DNA of 7,023 nt from assembly GCA_964562405.1 (NCBI GenBank), contig CAZLTC010000086.1, positions 1-7,023 on the forward strand, written 5' to 3'. The DNA comes from WJLY01 sp964562405. GTDB lineage: Bacteria > Joyebacterota > Joyebacteria > Joyebacterales > Joyebacteraceae. This document shows, piece by piece, positions 1-5,365 of this stretch. The position numbers and the translations under genes were made by a program. The notes under the pieces were generated by a model. That model was not told the origin of the DNA. It ran no database searches and saw only the letters and a program-made list of their open reading frames with translations. The stretch's first letter is position 1. Each line of letters starts with the position of its first letter.

Positions 1-2
1 TC

Positions 3-734
3 CAGACGTCTTACTTCTTCATGCTGAACTGCCTTCTGCACTCCCGTGTGCAGACCGGTCTGGAATCCAACACAGAGGTCTACGACGAGGACGTCAACGT
101 CTATCTCGCCCACCTGTTGAATGCGCACATCGACCCGAAGTATCTGTTGCGTACCGGACGCCTGATATGCCTCGACGATTCAGAGCTCTTCCGGATGATA
201 GCCGACTGCGAGACGGACCGCCAGCGATACGAGATCTACAAGGCCAACGCGGACCATCTTCTCATGTCGGTCGCTGTGTTCGACGTCTTCGACGACAGGC
301 ACCGCCACCACAAGTCCACATTCCACATTCCCAAGACCGTATACATAGCCCGGGCGGCCGCCTACTTCGCGGCCGCGTCCTCGTACGCAACGCGGATCGG
401 TCGTGGCACCACACCGATCTCGGAGACGCTTGCCAAGCTCTCTGAGGGCATCGAGAGCTACGTCACGATACTGTTGTACATGCGTGGGCAGTATCTCAAC
501 TTCATCCGTCGGTACTCCGATGGCGAGCTGTTCCATCTCGAGCGCTCCATCGATGACATCAGGAAGGAAGAGGTCATCGAGCAGCGCCGGAACGAGTTCC
601 TGGACATCTACCACGCATGGATGAACACGCGCGAGGACGACCTTCTTGAACGTCTTGACGAGAGTGCACAGCTTCTACGCGAGGTCGACCCGACCTTCGA
701 GTTCGACTCCTCGCGAGACGCTCGGGCGCGATAG
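3..734 (+). CDS. Hypothetical protein, probably 5'-truncated by window edge
   Basis: I do not recognise this protein. The frame is open from base 3 to a TAG at 732-734, giving at least 243 residues. The first ATG is at 21, but no Shine-Dalgarno precedes it and the frame stays open to the window edge, so the true start probably lies to the left. The product looks soluble and mostly helical: no signal peptide or membrane segment is visible, and the C-terminal third is rich in charged residues with a helical pattern (around ERSIDDIRKEEVIEQRR and DDLLERLDESAQLLREVD). There are several His and Tyr residues in the first half (for example DDRHRHHKS) but no catalytic motif that I can name. It is transcribed towards the tol operon and ends just before a strong hairpin, so it is not part of that operon. 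Coding status is supported by the long frame, terminator placement and GC-rich third positions. Confidence 0.8.
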   Translation, partial: QTSYFFMLNCLLHSRVQTGLESNTEVYDEDVNVYLAHLLNAHIDPKYLLRTGRLICLDDSELFRMIADCETDRQRYEIYKANADHLLMSVAVFDVFDDRHRHHKSTFHIPKTVYIARAAAYFAAASSYATRIGRGTTPISETLAKLSEGIESYVTILLYMRGQYLNFIRRYSDGELFHLERSIDDIRKEEVIEQRRNEFLDIYHAWMNTREDDLLERLDESAQLLREVDPTFEFDSSRDARAR

Positions 735-751
735 CTCGAAGCGCTGATCAC

Positions 752-787
752 GAGAAGGCCCTCCTCGGCCGCGAGGCGGGCCTTCTC
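752..787. terminator. Long hairpin, probable bidirectional terminator
   Basis: Bases 752-761 (GAGAAGGCCC) pair perfectly with 778-787 (GGGCCTTCTC). After one T/C mismatch (762/777) the stem continues with 763-767 (CCTCG) against 772-776 (CGAGG), closing on a four-base GCCG loop. This gives 15 base pairs in total. It starts 17 bases after the stop of the plus-strand gene, and the plus-strand side runs on into a moderately T-rich tail (CTTCTCTCGTT). It sits between convergent genes, so it could stop both transcripts. On the minus strand the T content is limited to the TTCTC inside the stem, so termination there is less certain. Confidence 0.75.
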
Positions 788-800
788 TCGTTACGTACCC

Positions 801-834
801 GAAACCACGTCCGCGTGGCGTTCGCTCTGGTTTC
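801..834. other. Secondary inverted repeat in the convergent junction
   Basis: GAAACCA at 801-807 is complementary to TGGTTTC at 828-834, a seven-base stem with a 20-base loop. An alternative five-base stem, CCACG (805-809) with CGTGG (814-818), competes with it. Neither has a clear U tract. It may help end or protect the minus-strand transcript, or be chance in GC-rich sequence. Confidence 0.3.
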
Positions 835-849
835 TCATCCCGCGAACCC

Positions 850-884
850 CGGCAGCGCGCCGACGGAACATCCCGGCGCCGCCG
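850..884. other. GC-rich imperfect hairpin just after the LysM gene stop
   Basis: Bases 850-862 can fold against 874-884: four pairs (850-853 with 881-884), a small bulge, then six pairs (857-862 with 874-879) around an 11-base loop. It lies immediately beyond the minus-strand stop at 886-888, where a 3'-end-stabilising or termination hairpin would be expected. There is no T run after it. This is a fold worked out by eye only. Confidence 0.3.
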
Positions 885-885
885 T

Positions 886-1539
886 TCACTTCTGAGGAAT
901 GAAGAGGTCCTGGCCAACGGCTATCAGGTTCGGGTTGGTGATGTTGTTCGCCGCGGCGATCTCTTGAACCGTGACACCGTACTTGGCCGCGATGCTCGCC
1001 AGCGTCTCTCCTCGCTGAACCGTGTGCGAGTACCCGGTTGAGACCGCCGACTTTACGGCATCGAGATCCTGCCTTAACCGCTCGTTCTCTGCAGTGACCT
1101 CCTCGAGCATGATCTGGAAGCGATGGAGCACATCCTCTCTGTCGCCCTCCCTGCTCTGGTCGACGTTGCGGATACGCCCCTCCAGCTCGATCCCTAGCTG
1201 CTGCTGCCCGTTACGCACGGCCTCGAGTCCTCTGGAAAGCTCGCTGTCGACGTCGGAAAGCTGCTTGGAGACGTCGTCGATGGCGCGGCGCATGGCCTGC
1301 ATCTCGTCCTCAAGGGCCGTGATTCGACCGTCGAGCTGCAGCACCTTCTCAGACAAACCCGCCTGCCGCCTCTCGAAGTCGTTCTGGGCCTCCCAGACGT
1401 CCGACTTGACTGCCAGGCCGCCCGTCCCGCATCCGCTCTGGGACAGACCCACCAGGAAGAGTGCGGCTACGATGAGACCTCTGGGGACCCGGAAGCCGGC
1501 GGACGGACCGACCCTGTGCGAATCGCATACTCGTCTCAA
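886..1539 (-). CDS. Coiled-coil LysM envelope protein in the cpoB/ybgF position of the tol operon
   Basis: Predicted 217-residue envelope-anchored protein likely to bind peptidoglycan. I chose the TTG at 1537-1539 because GGAGGG (1547-1552) lies seven bases upstream; the longer frame to 1614 adds only Arg/Ala-rich sequence without a ribosome site. Residues 1-20 are basic, 21-32 hydrophobic (LIVAALFLVGL), followed by SQSGC with Cys37 as possible lipidation site. The lipobox is poor because Gln stands at -3, so it may instead be a signal anchor. Residues about 46-166 are highly charged and heptad-like, a long coiled coil. Residues about 171-215 are a LysM domain (SHTVQRGETLASIAAKYGVT, then an Asn-rich NNITNPN stretch and VGQDLFIP). 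Canonical CpoB (YbgF) has a short coiled coil followed by TPRs; here the TPRs are absent and LysM takes their place. It is last in the operon, 84 bases after pal. Function is inferred from position and domains. Confidence 0.9.
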   Translation of the reverse strand: MRRVCDSHRVGPSAGFRVPRGLIVAALFLVGLSQSGCGTGGLAVKSDVWEAQNDFERRQAGLSEKVLQLDGRITALEDEMQAMRRAIDDVSKQLSDVDSELSRGLEAVRNGQQQLGIELEGRIRNVDQSREGDREDVLHRFQIMLEEVTAENERLRQDLDAVKSAVSTGYSHTVQRGETLASIAAKYGVTVQEIAAANNITNPNLIAVGQDLFIPQK

Positions 1540-1546
1540 TGGTCGT

Positions 1547-1552
1547 CCCTCC
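1547..1552 (-). promoter_or_regulatory. Shine-Dalgarno deciding the TTG start of the LysM gene
   Basis: On the minus strand this reads GGAGGG, seven bases before the TTG at 1537-1539. It fixes translation start inside a frame that is open upstream to 1614. Confidence 0.75.
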
Positions 1553-1623
1553 GTCTGTCTCGCCTCACGCGCTGCGGCACTCCGGGCGGAAGTGCGCGCG
1601 GCGGTGCGAGTCACCAGATCTGT

Positions 1624-2154
1624 CTATTCAGAGACCGTGAAGTGATCCCTGCGGTTCTTCGCCCAGGCTTCCTCGCTGCTCCTCGGATCGAGCGGACGCT
1701 CCTCGCCGTAGCTGATGGTCGTGATGCGCTCGGCCGACACGCCGAGACCGACGAGATACCTCCTCGCGGCGAGCGCACGCTGCTCGCCCAGAGCCATGTT
1801 GTACTCGTTCGTGCCACGCTCGTCGCAGTTGCCCTCTATGAGCAGGTCGACGCGCTCGTTGTTGTCGAGCCACGCCGCGATGGCCTGCAAGATGGCCTCA
1901 TCGCTCGCGCGGATATCGTACCTGTCGAAGTCGAAGTGGATGTTCTCGAATGCCGACGACAGCGGCTCGACGTAGATCGTGTCACCGGAGTCCGTAAGAG
2001 GCAGGTCTTCACCGGTGAGGGCGCTTGCGTCCTCGGACATCCCCTGCTCCGTGACCGGCTCAGTGACGGGCTTCTTGCCGGCGCACCCCGGAAGCAGGAA
2101 CATGGCACCGACCACAAGGACCGCGGCAAGCAGAAGAACAGCGACTCTACGCAT
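1624..2154 (-). CDS. pal: Peptidoglycan-associated lipoprotein Pal
   Basis: Outer-membrane lipoprotein of the Tol-Pal system that binds peptidoglycan and TolB. The 176-residue length is close to the E. coli protein (173). Residues 1-23 are a lipoprotein signal peptide (MRRVAVLLLAAVLVVG) ending in the lipobox LPGC, so Cys24 should be lipidated. A Pro/Glu/Asp-rich linker (about 25-58, with the short repeat PVTEPVTE) leads to an OmpA-like domain at about 62-174. Key features are FDFDRYD (74-80), GNCDERGTNEYN (108-119) and NRRDHF (167-172). Asp111 and Arg126 are spaced 15 apart as in the diaminopimelate-binding Asp/Arg pair of OmpA-type domains. The ATG at 2152-2154 has GGAGGAGG (2161-2168) six bases upstream. 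It lies 30 bases after tolB. Confidence 0.97.
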   Translation of the reverse strand: MRRVAVLLLAAVLVVGAMFLLPGCAGKKPVTEPVTEQGMSEDASALTGEDLPLTDSGDTIYVEPLSSAFENIHFDFDRYDIRASDEAILQAIAAWLDNNERVDLLIEGNCDERGTNEYNMALGEQRALAARRYLVGLGVSAERITTISYGEERPLDPRSSEEAWAKNRRDHFTVSE

Positions 2155-2184
2155 TTGGAACCTCCTCCAAAGAAGTCCTTCGTC

Positions 2185-3495
2185 CTAGTTAGACCAGGCC
2201 GGGCTCAGGTAGTCCCCGGAACCGCTCGTCAATTTGACCTGTTCTTGCTCATATATGTCAAGCATATAGAGGTCGGACTTGCCTCCCGACTTCACGCTGT
2301 ACGCAAGATGCCTCCCGTCGGGTGCCCATGCTGGGTCTTCCTTCTGCTGTGGGCCGGTCGTGAGCCTGACCACCTCCTTTGTCTCGACGTCAACGGTGCA
2401 GATCTGGAATATGCCTTCGATCCTGGAGGTGTAGGCTATCAGGTTTCCCTCGGGGGACCAGTCCGGGGACGTGTTGTACCCTCCCTGGAAGGTCACGCGT
2501 TCGGCCGTACCGCCTGTGGAACTCATCACGTAGACCTGCGGGCTGCCGGACCGGTCCGATACGAAGGCGACCTGCATCGCGTCCGGAGACCAGCATGGGG
2601 ACGATTCCGTGCTCCTTCCGTAGGTCAGGCGCCTGGGTCCTGACCCGTCAGCCTTCAGCCTGTATATCTCAGGATTGCCGTCCCGTGACAGCGTGACAAG
2701 CAGGTCTCGGCCGTCGGGCGACACGGCGGGGAACGCATTCAGGCCGGGGAAGGACATGAGACGCTGCGTGGCCCCGGATAGGACGTTCACCGAGTCTATC
2801 TCCTGCCTCGGCCCTCTGAAGTTCGTATACGCGATCCGCTGTCCGTCGGGGAACCAGTCCGGATACATGGCCATCTGGCTGTCCCTGGTCACCCGCCTTC
2901 TGCTGCCTCCGTCGTAGTCCATCGAGTAGATCTCCTTGGTGCCGGTGGCATTCGACACGAAGGCGATCCTGGTCTCGGCGATACCGTCCTCGCCCGTCAG
3001 CCTCTTGATGATGTCGTCAGACAGCCTGTGCACGGCCGCGCGCCACTCGTCCGGCGCCCCGGAGTACCGCCGTCCGAAGATCGCTCTCCCCTGCCCCAGG
3101 TCGTAGATCGTCGCCTCGAGTGAGAACTCCGAGAGCCCGGAGTGGAACTCACCCTTGACGAGGATCTCGCCTCCGAGAGCAAGCCACTCGGCGAAGTCGA
3201 TTCGTCCGGTGAGCCTGTCGTCGGCCTCGTTCTCGTCCACGAACTCGCGGTTGGCGACCACGTCGAAATAGCCCGAGTTCGACAGGTCGAACGTCAGGAC
3301 GTCGCGGATACCGTCGGCGTCCGCGCTCCCCGTTCCGGTACCCTCGAACGGCGGGATCGCAATGATGACCTTCTCGCCGAACCCCTTCTCGATGTGCAGC
3401 CTGACACCCTGGCCATACAGACTCGTCGGCAGAAACACGGCCGTGAGGGCGAAGGCGGCGACCAGTATCACCCGAAGGCGCGCTCTCAGAGACAA
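2185..3495 (-). CDS. tolB: Tol-Pal system beta-propeller protein TolB
   Basis: Periplasmic protein that links Pal to TolA and releases Pal from or to peptidoglycan. The 436 residues match the family (430 in E. coli). Residues 1-28 form a Sec signal peptide (basic MSLRARLR, then VILVAAFALTAVFL). The mature N-terminus, QGVRLHIEKGFGEKV, corresponds to the TolB box region. Residues about 30-165 are the TolB N-terminal domain, and about 175-436 the beta-propeller, with repeated DWFPDG, AVSPDG, CWSPDA, DWSPEG and AWAPDG blade motifs and IAY/VAF strands. The start is TTG at 3493-3495, chosen for AGAGGAG (3503-3509) seven bases upstream. The gap from tolA is 14 bases. No defect is visible. Confidence 0.97.
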   Translation of the reverse strand: MSLRARLRVILVAAFALTAVFLPTSLYGQGVRLHIEKGFGEKVIIAIPPFEGTGTGSADADGIRDVLTFDLSNSGYFDVVANREFVDENEADDRLTGRIDFAEWLALGGEILVKGEFHSGLSEFSLEATIYDLGQGRAIFGRRYSGAPDEWRAAVHRLSDDIIKRLTGEDGIAETRIAFVSNATGTKEIYSMDYDGGSRRRVTRDSQMAMYPDWFPDGQRIAYTNFRGPRQEIDSVNVLSGATQRLMSFPGLNAFPAVSPDGRDLLVTLSRDGNPEIYRLKADGSGPRRLTYGRSTESSPCWSPDAMQVAFVSDRSGSPQVYVMSSTGGTAERVTFQGGYNTSPDWSPEGNLIAYTSRIEGIFQICTVDVETKEVVRLTTGPQQKEDPAWAPDGRHLAYSVKSGGKSDLYMLDIYEQEQVKLTSGSGDYLSPAWSN

Positions 3496-3502
3496 CTGGT
3501 GG

Positions 3503-3509
3503 CTCCTCT
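3503..3509 (-). promoter_or_regulatory. Shine-Dalgarno for the TTG start of tolB
   Basis: Minus-strand AGAGGAG lies seven bases before TTG 3493-3495 and occupies the 14-base gap after the tolA stop, which supports the TTG start and coupled translation. Confidence 0.7.
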
Positions 3510-4229
3510 CTACTCTTTCAGGATCGTGAAGTCGATGGTGACCTCGAGCCTGTTCTCCATGTAATCGTCCGGCAGCGGTGGGAAGGGCGCGGAGTCGCGC
3601 ACGGCCTTGACCGCCGACTGGTCGACGGTCGACCGCCCGGACGAACGGGATACTCGAACGTCACGCACTGAGCCGTCCCTGGCTATCACGAAGGCGACGG
3701 ACGCCGTAAGGGAGTCCTCGACGATCAGCCGCGCGCTTGGCTGCGACCAATTCGAACTGACCTTGCCCTGGACGACCGAGAGATACCAGCTGTACGGAAA
3801 TCTGGCCGCCGACACGCGCGCCGTGCTGGTTTGAGCTGGCGCGCTCTCCGTCTTGCGCTCCTGGGTCGGCTGTGGATTCTCCGGTCTCTGCTGGTCCTGG
3901 GCCTTCAACCTCTCTTCGAGTCGCTCCTCCAGCGTGCGCTCCGTCTTCGGGGCGGGCGGCTTCAGGATCACGCGTTTCGGCTCGGGCTTAGGAGCCGGCT
4001 CCTCGGGGATCGTCTGCTCTTCCTCGACCGGCTTCGTTTCCTCTACCGCCGGCTCCGGAGGGGTTGGCTCCTCCACCTGCGGCGTAGCGGCCTGCGCGGG
4101 TATGTCCACGAGCTCGACCATGTAGGTGTCGAGCGCCGCGTCGTAGTGCCTAGAGAGCCCTGGCACGAACGGCAGAGCCACGAGAACGATCACGTGTATG
4201 ATGGCCGATATGAAGAGGATCCGTCCCAT
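3510..4229 (-). CDS. tolA: TolA/TonB-type energy transducer of the Tol system
   Basis: Inner-membrane anchored protein that carries motor energy from TolQR across the periplasm to TolB/Pal. I start it at ATG 4227-4229 (GGGAG at 4234-4238, four bases upstream), giving 239 residues; the frame runs to 4361 but that part overlaps tolR. Residues 4-23 are a membrane segment containing Ser8 and His12 (SAIIH), matching the S-x3-H motif that TolA and TonB use to contact the motor. Residues about 45-135 are rich in Pro, Glu and Lys, with an EERLEERLKAQ helical patch near 101-111. Residues about 145-239 are a TonB/TolA C-terminal domain (YSWYLSVVQGKVSSNW, VAFVIARDGSVRDVRV, SAVKAVRDSAPFPPLP). It is much shorter than E. 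coli TolA (421) and lacks the long Ala-rich helix, so it looks TonB-like. The operon position between tolR and tolB points to TolA function. Confidence 0.92.
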   Translation of the reverse strand: MGRILFISAIIHVIVLVALPFVPGLSRHYDAALDTYMVELVDIPAQAATPQVEEPTPPEPAVEETKPVEEEQTIPEEPAPKPEPKRVILKPPAPKTERTLEERLEERLKAQDQQRPENPQPTQERKTESAPAQTSTARVSAARFPYSWYLSVVQGKVSSNWSQPSARLIVEDSLTASVAFVIARDGSVRDVRVSRSSGRSTVDQSAVKAVRDSAPFPPLPDDYMENRLEVTIDFTILKE

Positions 4230-4242
4230 CGCACTCCCGTTC

Positions 4243-4650
4243 CTACTGCGGCGGCTTCGTGGCCATTGCCAGCTTGAAGATCCCTGCGTTCCTGACGGTG
4301 TCCAGCACCTCGACGACGCGCCCATACCTGATGTCGGCATCGGCCTTGATGAGCACAGCAACGTCCGCGCGAGCTGTCCTTATGTTGCTGAGGCGGTCGC
4401 TCAACTCATCCATGGTCACGCGCTGGCCTTCGAGATAGACCCTCTCGTTCTCCGTGATGGAGATCGTGAGAACGTCGGCCACGTCTATCCGCTTCGGCTC
4501 CGCCGAGGGCAGGTTGACGTCGATGCCCTGCTCGATCATAGGGGCCACGATGATGAAGATGATGAGCAGCGTCATCGTGACGTCCACGAGAGACGTCACG
4601 TTGATGTCGTGCACCACCTCATCGTCGTAGTCCCGCCTGCGCCTTCTCAA
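4243..4650 (-). CDS. tolR: Tol motor subunit TolR (ExbD/TolR family)
   Basis: Inner-membrane protein that works with TolQ as a proton-driven motor. The TTG at 4648-4650 gives 135 residues (142 in E. coli). GGGGGAGG (4658-4665) lies seven bases upstream, and upstream frame extension to 4902 would overlap tolQ with low-complexity sequence. Residues 2-11 are basic then acidic (five Arg, then DYDDE), the stop-transfer side. The single membrane helix is about 18-38 (VTSLVDVTMTLLIIFIIVAP). Asp23 within it is the predicted proton-carrying residue, and with this start it falls at the same number as Asp23 of E. coli TolR. Residues about 45-135 are the periplasmic ExbD/TolR domain (VNLPSAEP, VLIKADADIRYGRVVEVLDT). 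The gap after tolQ is 20 bases and before tolA 13 bases. ExbD is the alternative name, but tolB and pal next door favour TolR. Confidence 0.95.
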   Translation of the reverse strand: MRRRRRDYDDEVVHDINVTSLVDVTMTLLIIFIIVAPMIEQGIDVNLPSAEPKRIDVADVLTISITENERVYLEGQRVTMDELSDRLSNIRTARADVAVLIKADADIRYGRVVEVLDTVRNAGIFKLAMATKPPQ

Positions 4651-4657
4651 GATGAAG

Positions 4658-4665
4658 CCTCCCCC
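4658..4665 (-). promoter_or_regulatory. Shine-Dalgarno for the TTG start of tolR
   Basis: Minus-strand GGGGGAGG ends seven bases before TTG 4648-4650, inside the 20-base gap after the tolQ stop. It is the best evidence for the tolR start, since no ATG or GTG is available at a suitable place. Confidence 0.75.
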
Positions 4666-4670
4666 GCCGC

Positions 4671-5351
4671 CTAGCCGAAGTTCCGCTCTATGGTGGAGAC
4701 GATCTCGGAGGAGAAGTTCTCCATCCCGATGGTGAGGGTCCGTACCTTGTTCATCAGGTAGTTGTATCCGACCAGGGCCGGAATGGCGACCGCCAGCCCC
4801 GCCACGGTGGTCGTGAGAGCCGCCGACACGCCGGGTGCCACGCTGCTGATGCTGGCGCTCCCGGTCACCGACATCGCGGCGAAGGCCTTCATGATGCCCC
4901 ACACGGTCCCGAAGAGCCCCACGAAGGGCGCCACTCCCGCGGTCGTCGCCAACACGATGAGGTACTTCTTGAGGTCTATCACCTGCTCCGACACCGTGCG
5001 TTCGAGACTCCGCTCCACGCCGTCGACGTGAATCATCGACAGCTCACCTCTGGCCGCCGCGGGCCCGCCGCGCCCGAGCAGAAGAGCCAGATCCTGAAGC
5101 GCCGCCCCGAGCACGGCCGAGAACGGCGACTCGTCCATGCTCCTTCTGTCCGCGTAGCTATTGATCGTGCCGTCAGGGTCCGCTCTGAACTGCTCCCTCA
5201 GAGCGTTCGACCTCCTGACGGCCCGGCTCAGCATGCTGTGCTTGTGGAAGATGATGGCCCACGAGTAGACCGAGACCATGAGCAGCAGGACCACGATGGC
5301 CTGCCCCACGAAGCCCGACTGACTAATGCTGGTGAAGAGTCCCGTTCCCAA
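4671..5351 (-). CDS. tolQ: Tol motor subunit TolQ (MotA/TolQ/ExbB proton channel family)
   Basis: Inner-membrane channel-forming subunit of the Tol motor, assembling with TolR. Starting at TTG 5349-5351 (AGGAG at 5360-5364, eight bases upstream) gives 226 residues, against 230 in E. coli. The frame extends to 5426 but that part lies within the upstream gene. Three membrane segments are visible: about 15-36 (VGQAIVVLLLMVSVYSWAII), about 130-157 (YLIVLATTAGVAPFVGLFGT) and about 171-199 (VSAALTTTVAGLAVAIPALV). A long cytoplasmic loop (about 37-129) separates the first two. Thr149 (LFGTVWGIM) and Thr182 (ALTTT) match the conserved channel-lining threonines Thr145 and Thr178 of E. coli TolQ. The C-terminal tail ends in IERNFG. 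It lies 14 bases after the YIP1-like gene stop and 20 before tolR. Confidence 0.96.
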   Translation of the reverse strand: MGTGLFTSISQSGFVGQAIVVLLLMVSVYSWAIIFHKHSMLSRAVRRSNALREQFRADPDGTINSYADRRSMDESPFSAVLGAALQDLALLLGRGGPAAARGELSMIHVDGVERSLERTVSEQVIDLKKYLIVLATTAGVAPFVGLFGTVWGIMKAFAAMSVTGSASISSVAPGVSAALTTTVAGLAVAIPALVGYNYLMNKVRTLTIGMENFSSEIVSTIERNFG

Positions 5352-5359
5352 TGTCCCGT

Positions 5360-5364
5360 CTCCT
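5360..5364 (-). promoter_or_regulatory. Shine-Dalgarno for the TTG start of tolQ
   Basis: Minus-strand AGGAG (extended GAGAGGAG, overlapping the TGA of the upstream gene at 5366-5368) lies eight bases before TTG 5349-5351. The next in-frame Met is residue 25 inside the first membrane helix, so the TTG is required. Confidence 0.7.
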
Positions 5365-5365
5365 C

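Noticed and set aside
1540..1623. Possible promoter or hairpin in the 84-base gap between pal and the LysM gene
   Set aside because: A small stem (GCAC at 1577-1580 with GTGC at 1592-1595) can be drawn, but it is short, and I see no convincing -35/-10 pair. Nothing is needed beyond the Shine-Dalgarno at 1547-1552.
1022..1645. 207-codon plus-strand open frame opposite the LysM gene
   Set aside because: Ser/Arg-rich antisense of a recognisable coiled coil and LysM domain, so regarded as a shadow.
2040..2075. Short repeat PVTEPVTE in the Pal linker as a functional repeat
   Set aside because: Only two units, in a low-complexity linker where such repeats are common.
1516..2643. Long 375-codon open frame on the plus strand across pal and tolB
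   Set aside because: It lies entirely opposite pal, tolB and the start of the LysM gene, which have unmistakable family motifs. Its translation has no domain and is typical of antisense open frames in GC-rich coding DNA.
4230..4361. 44-residue N-terminal extension of TolA
   Set aside because: It overlaps tolR completely and reads Ser/Arg/Trp-rich; the ATG at 4227-4229 begins right before the membrane segment and has its own ribosome site.
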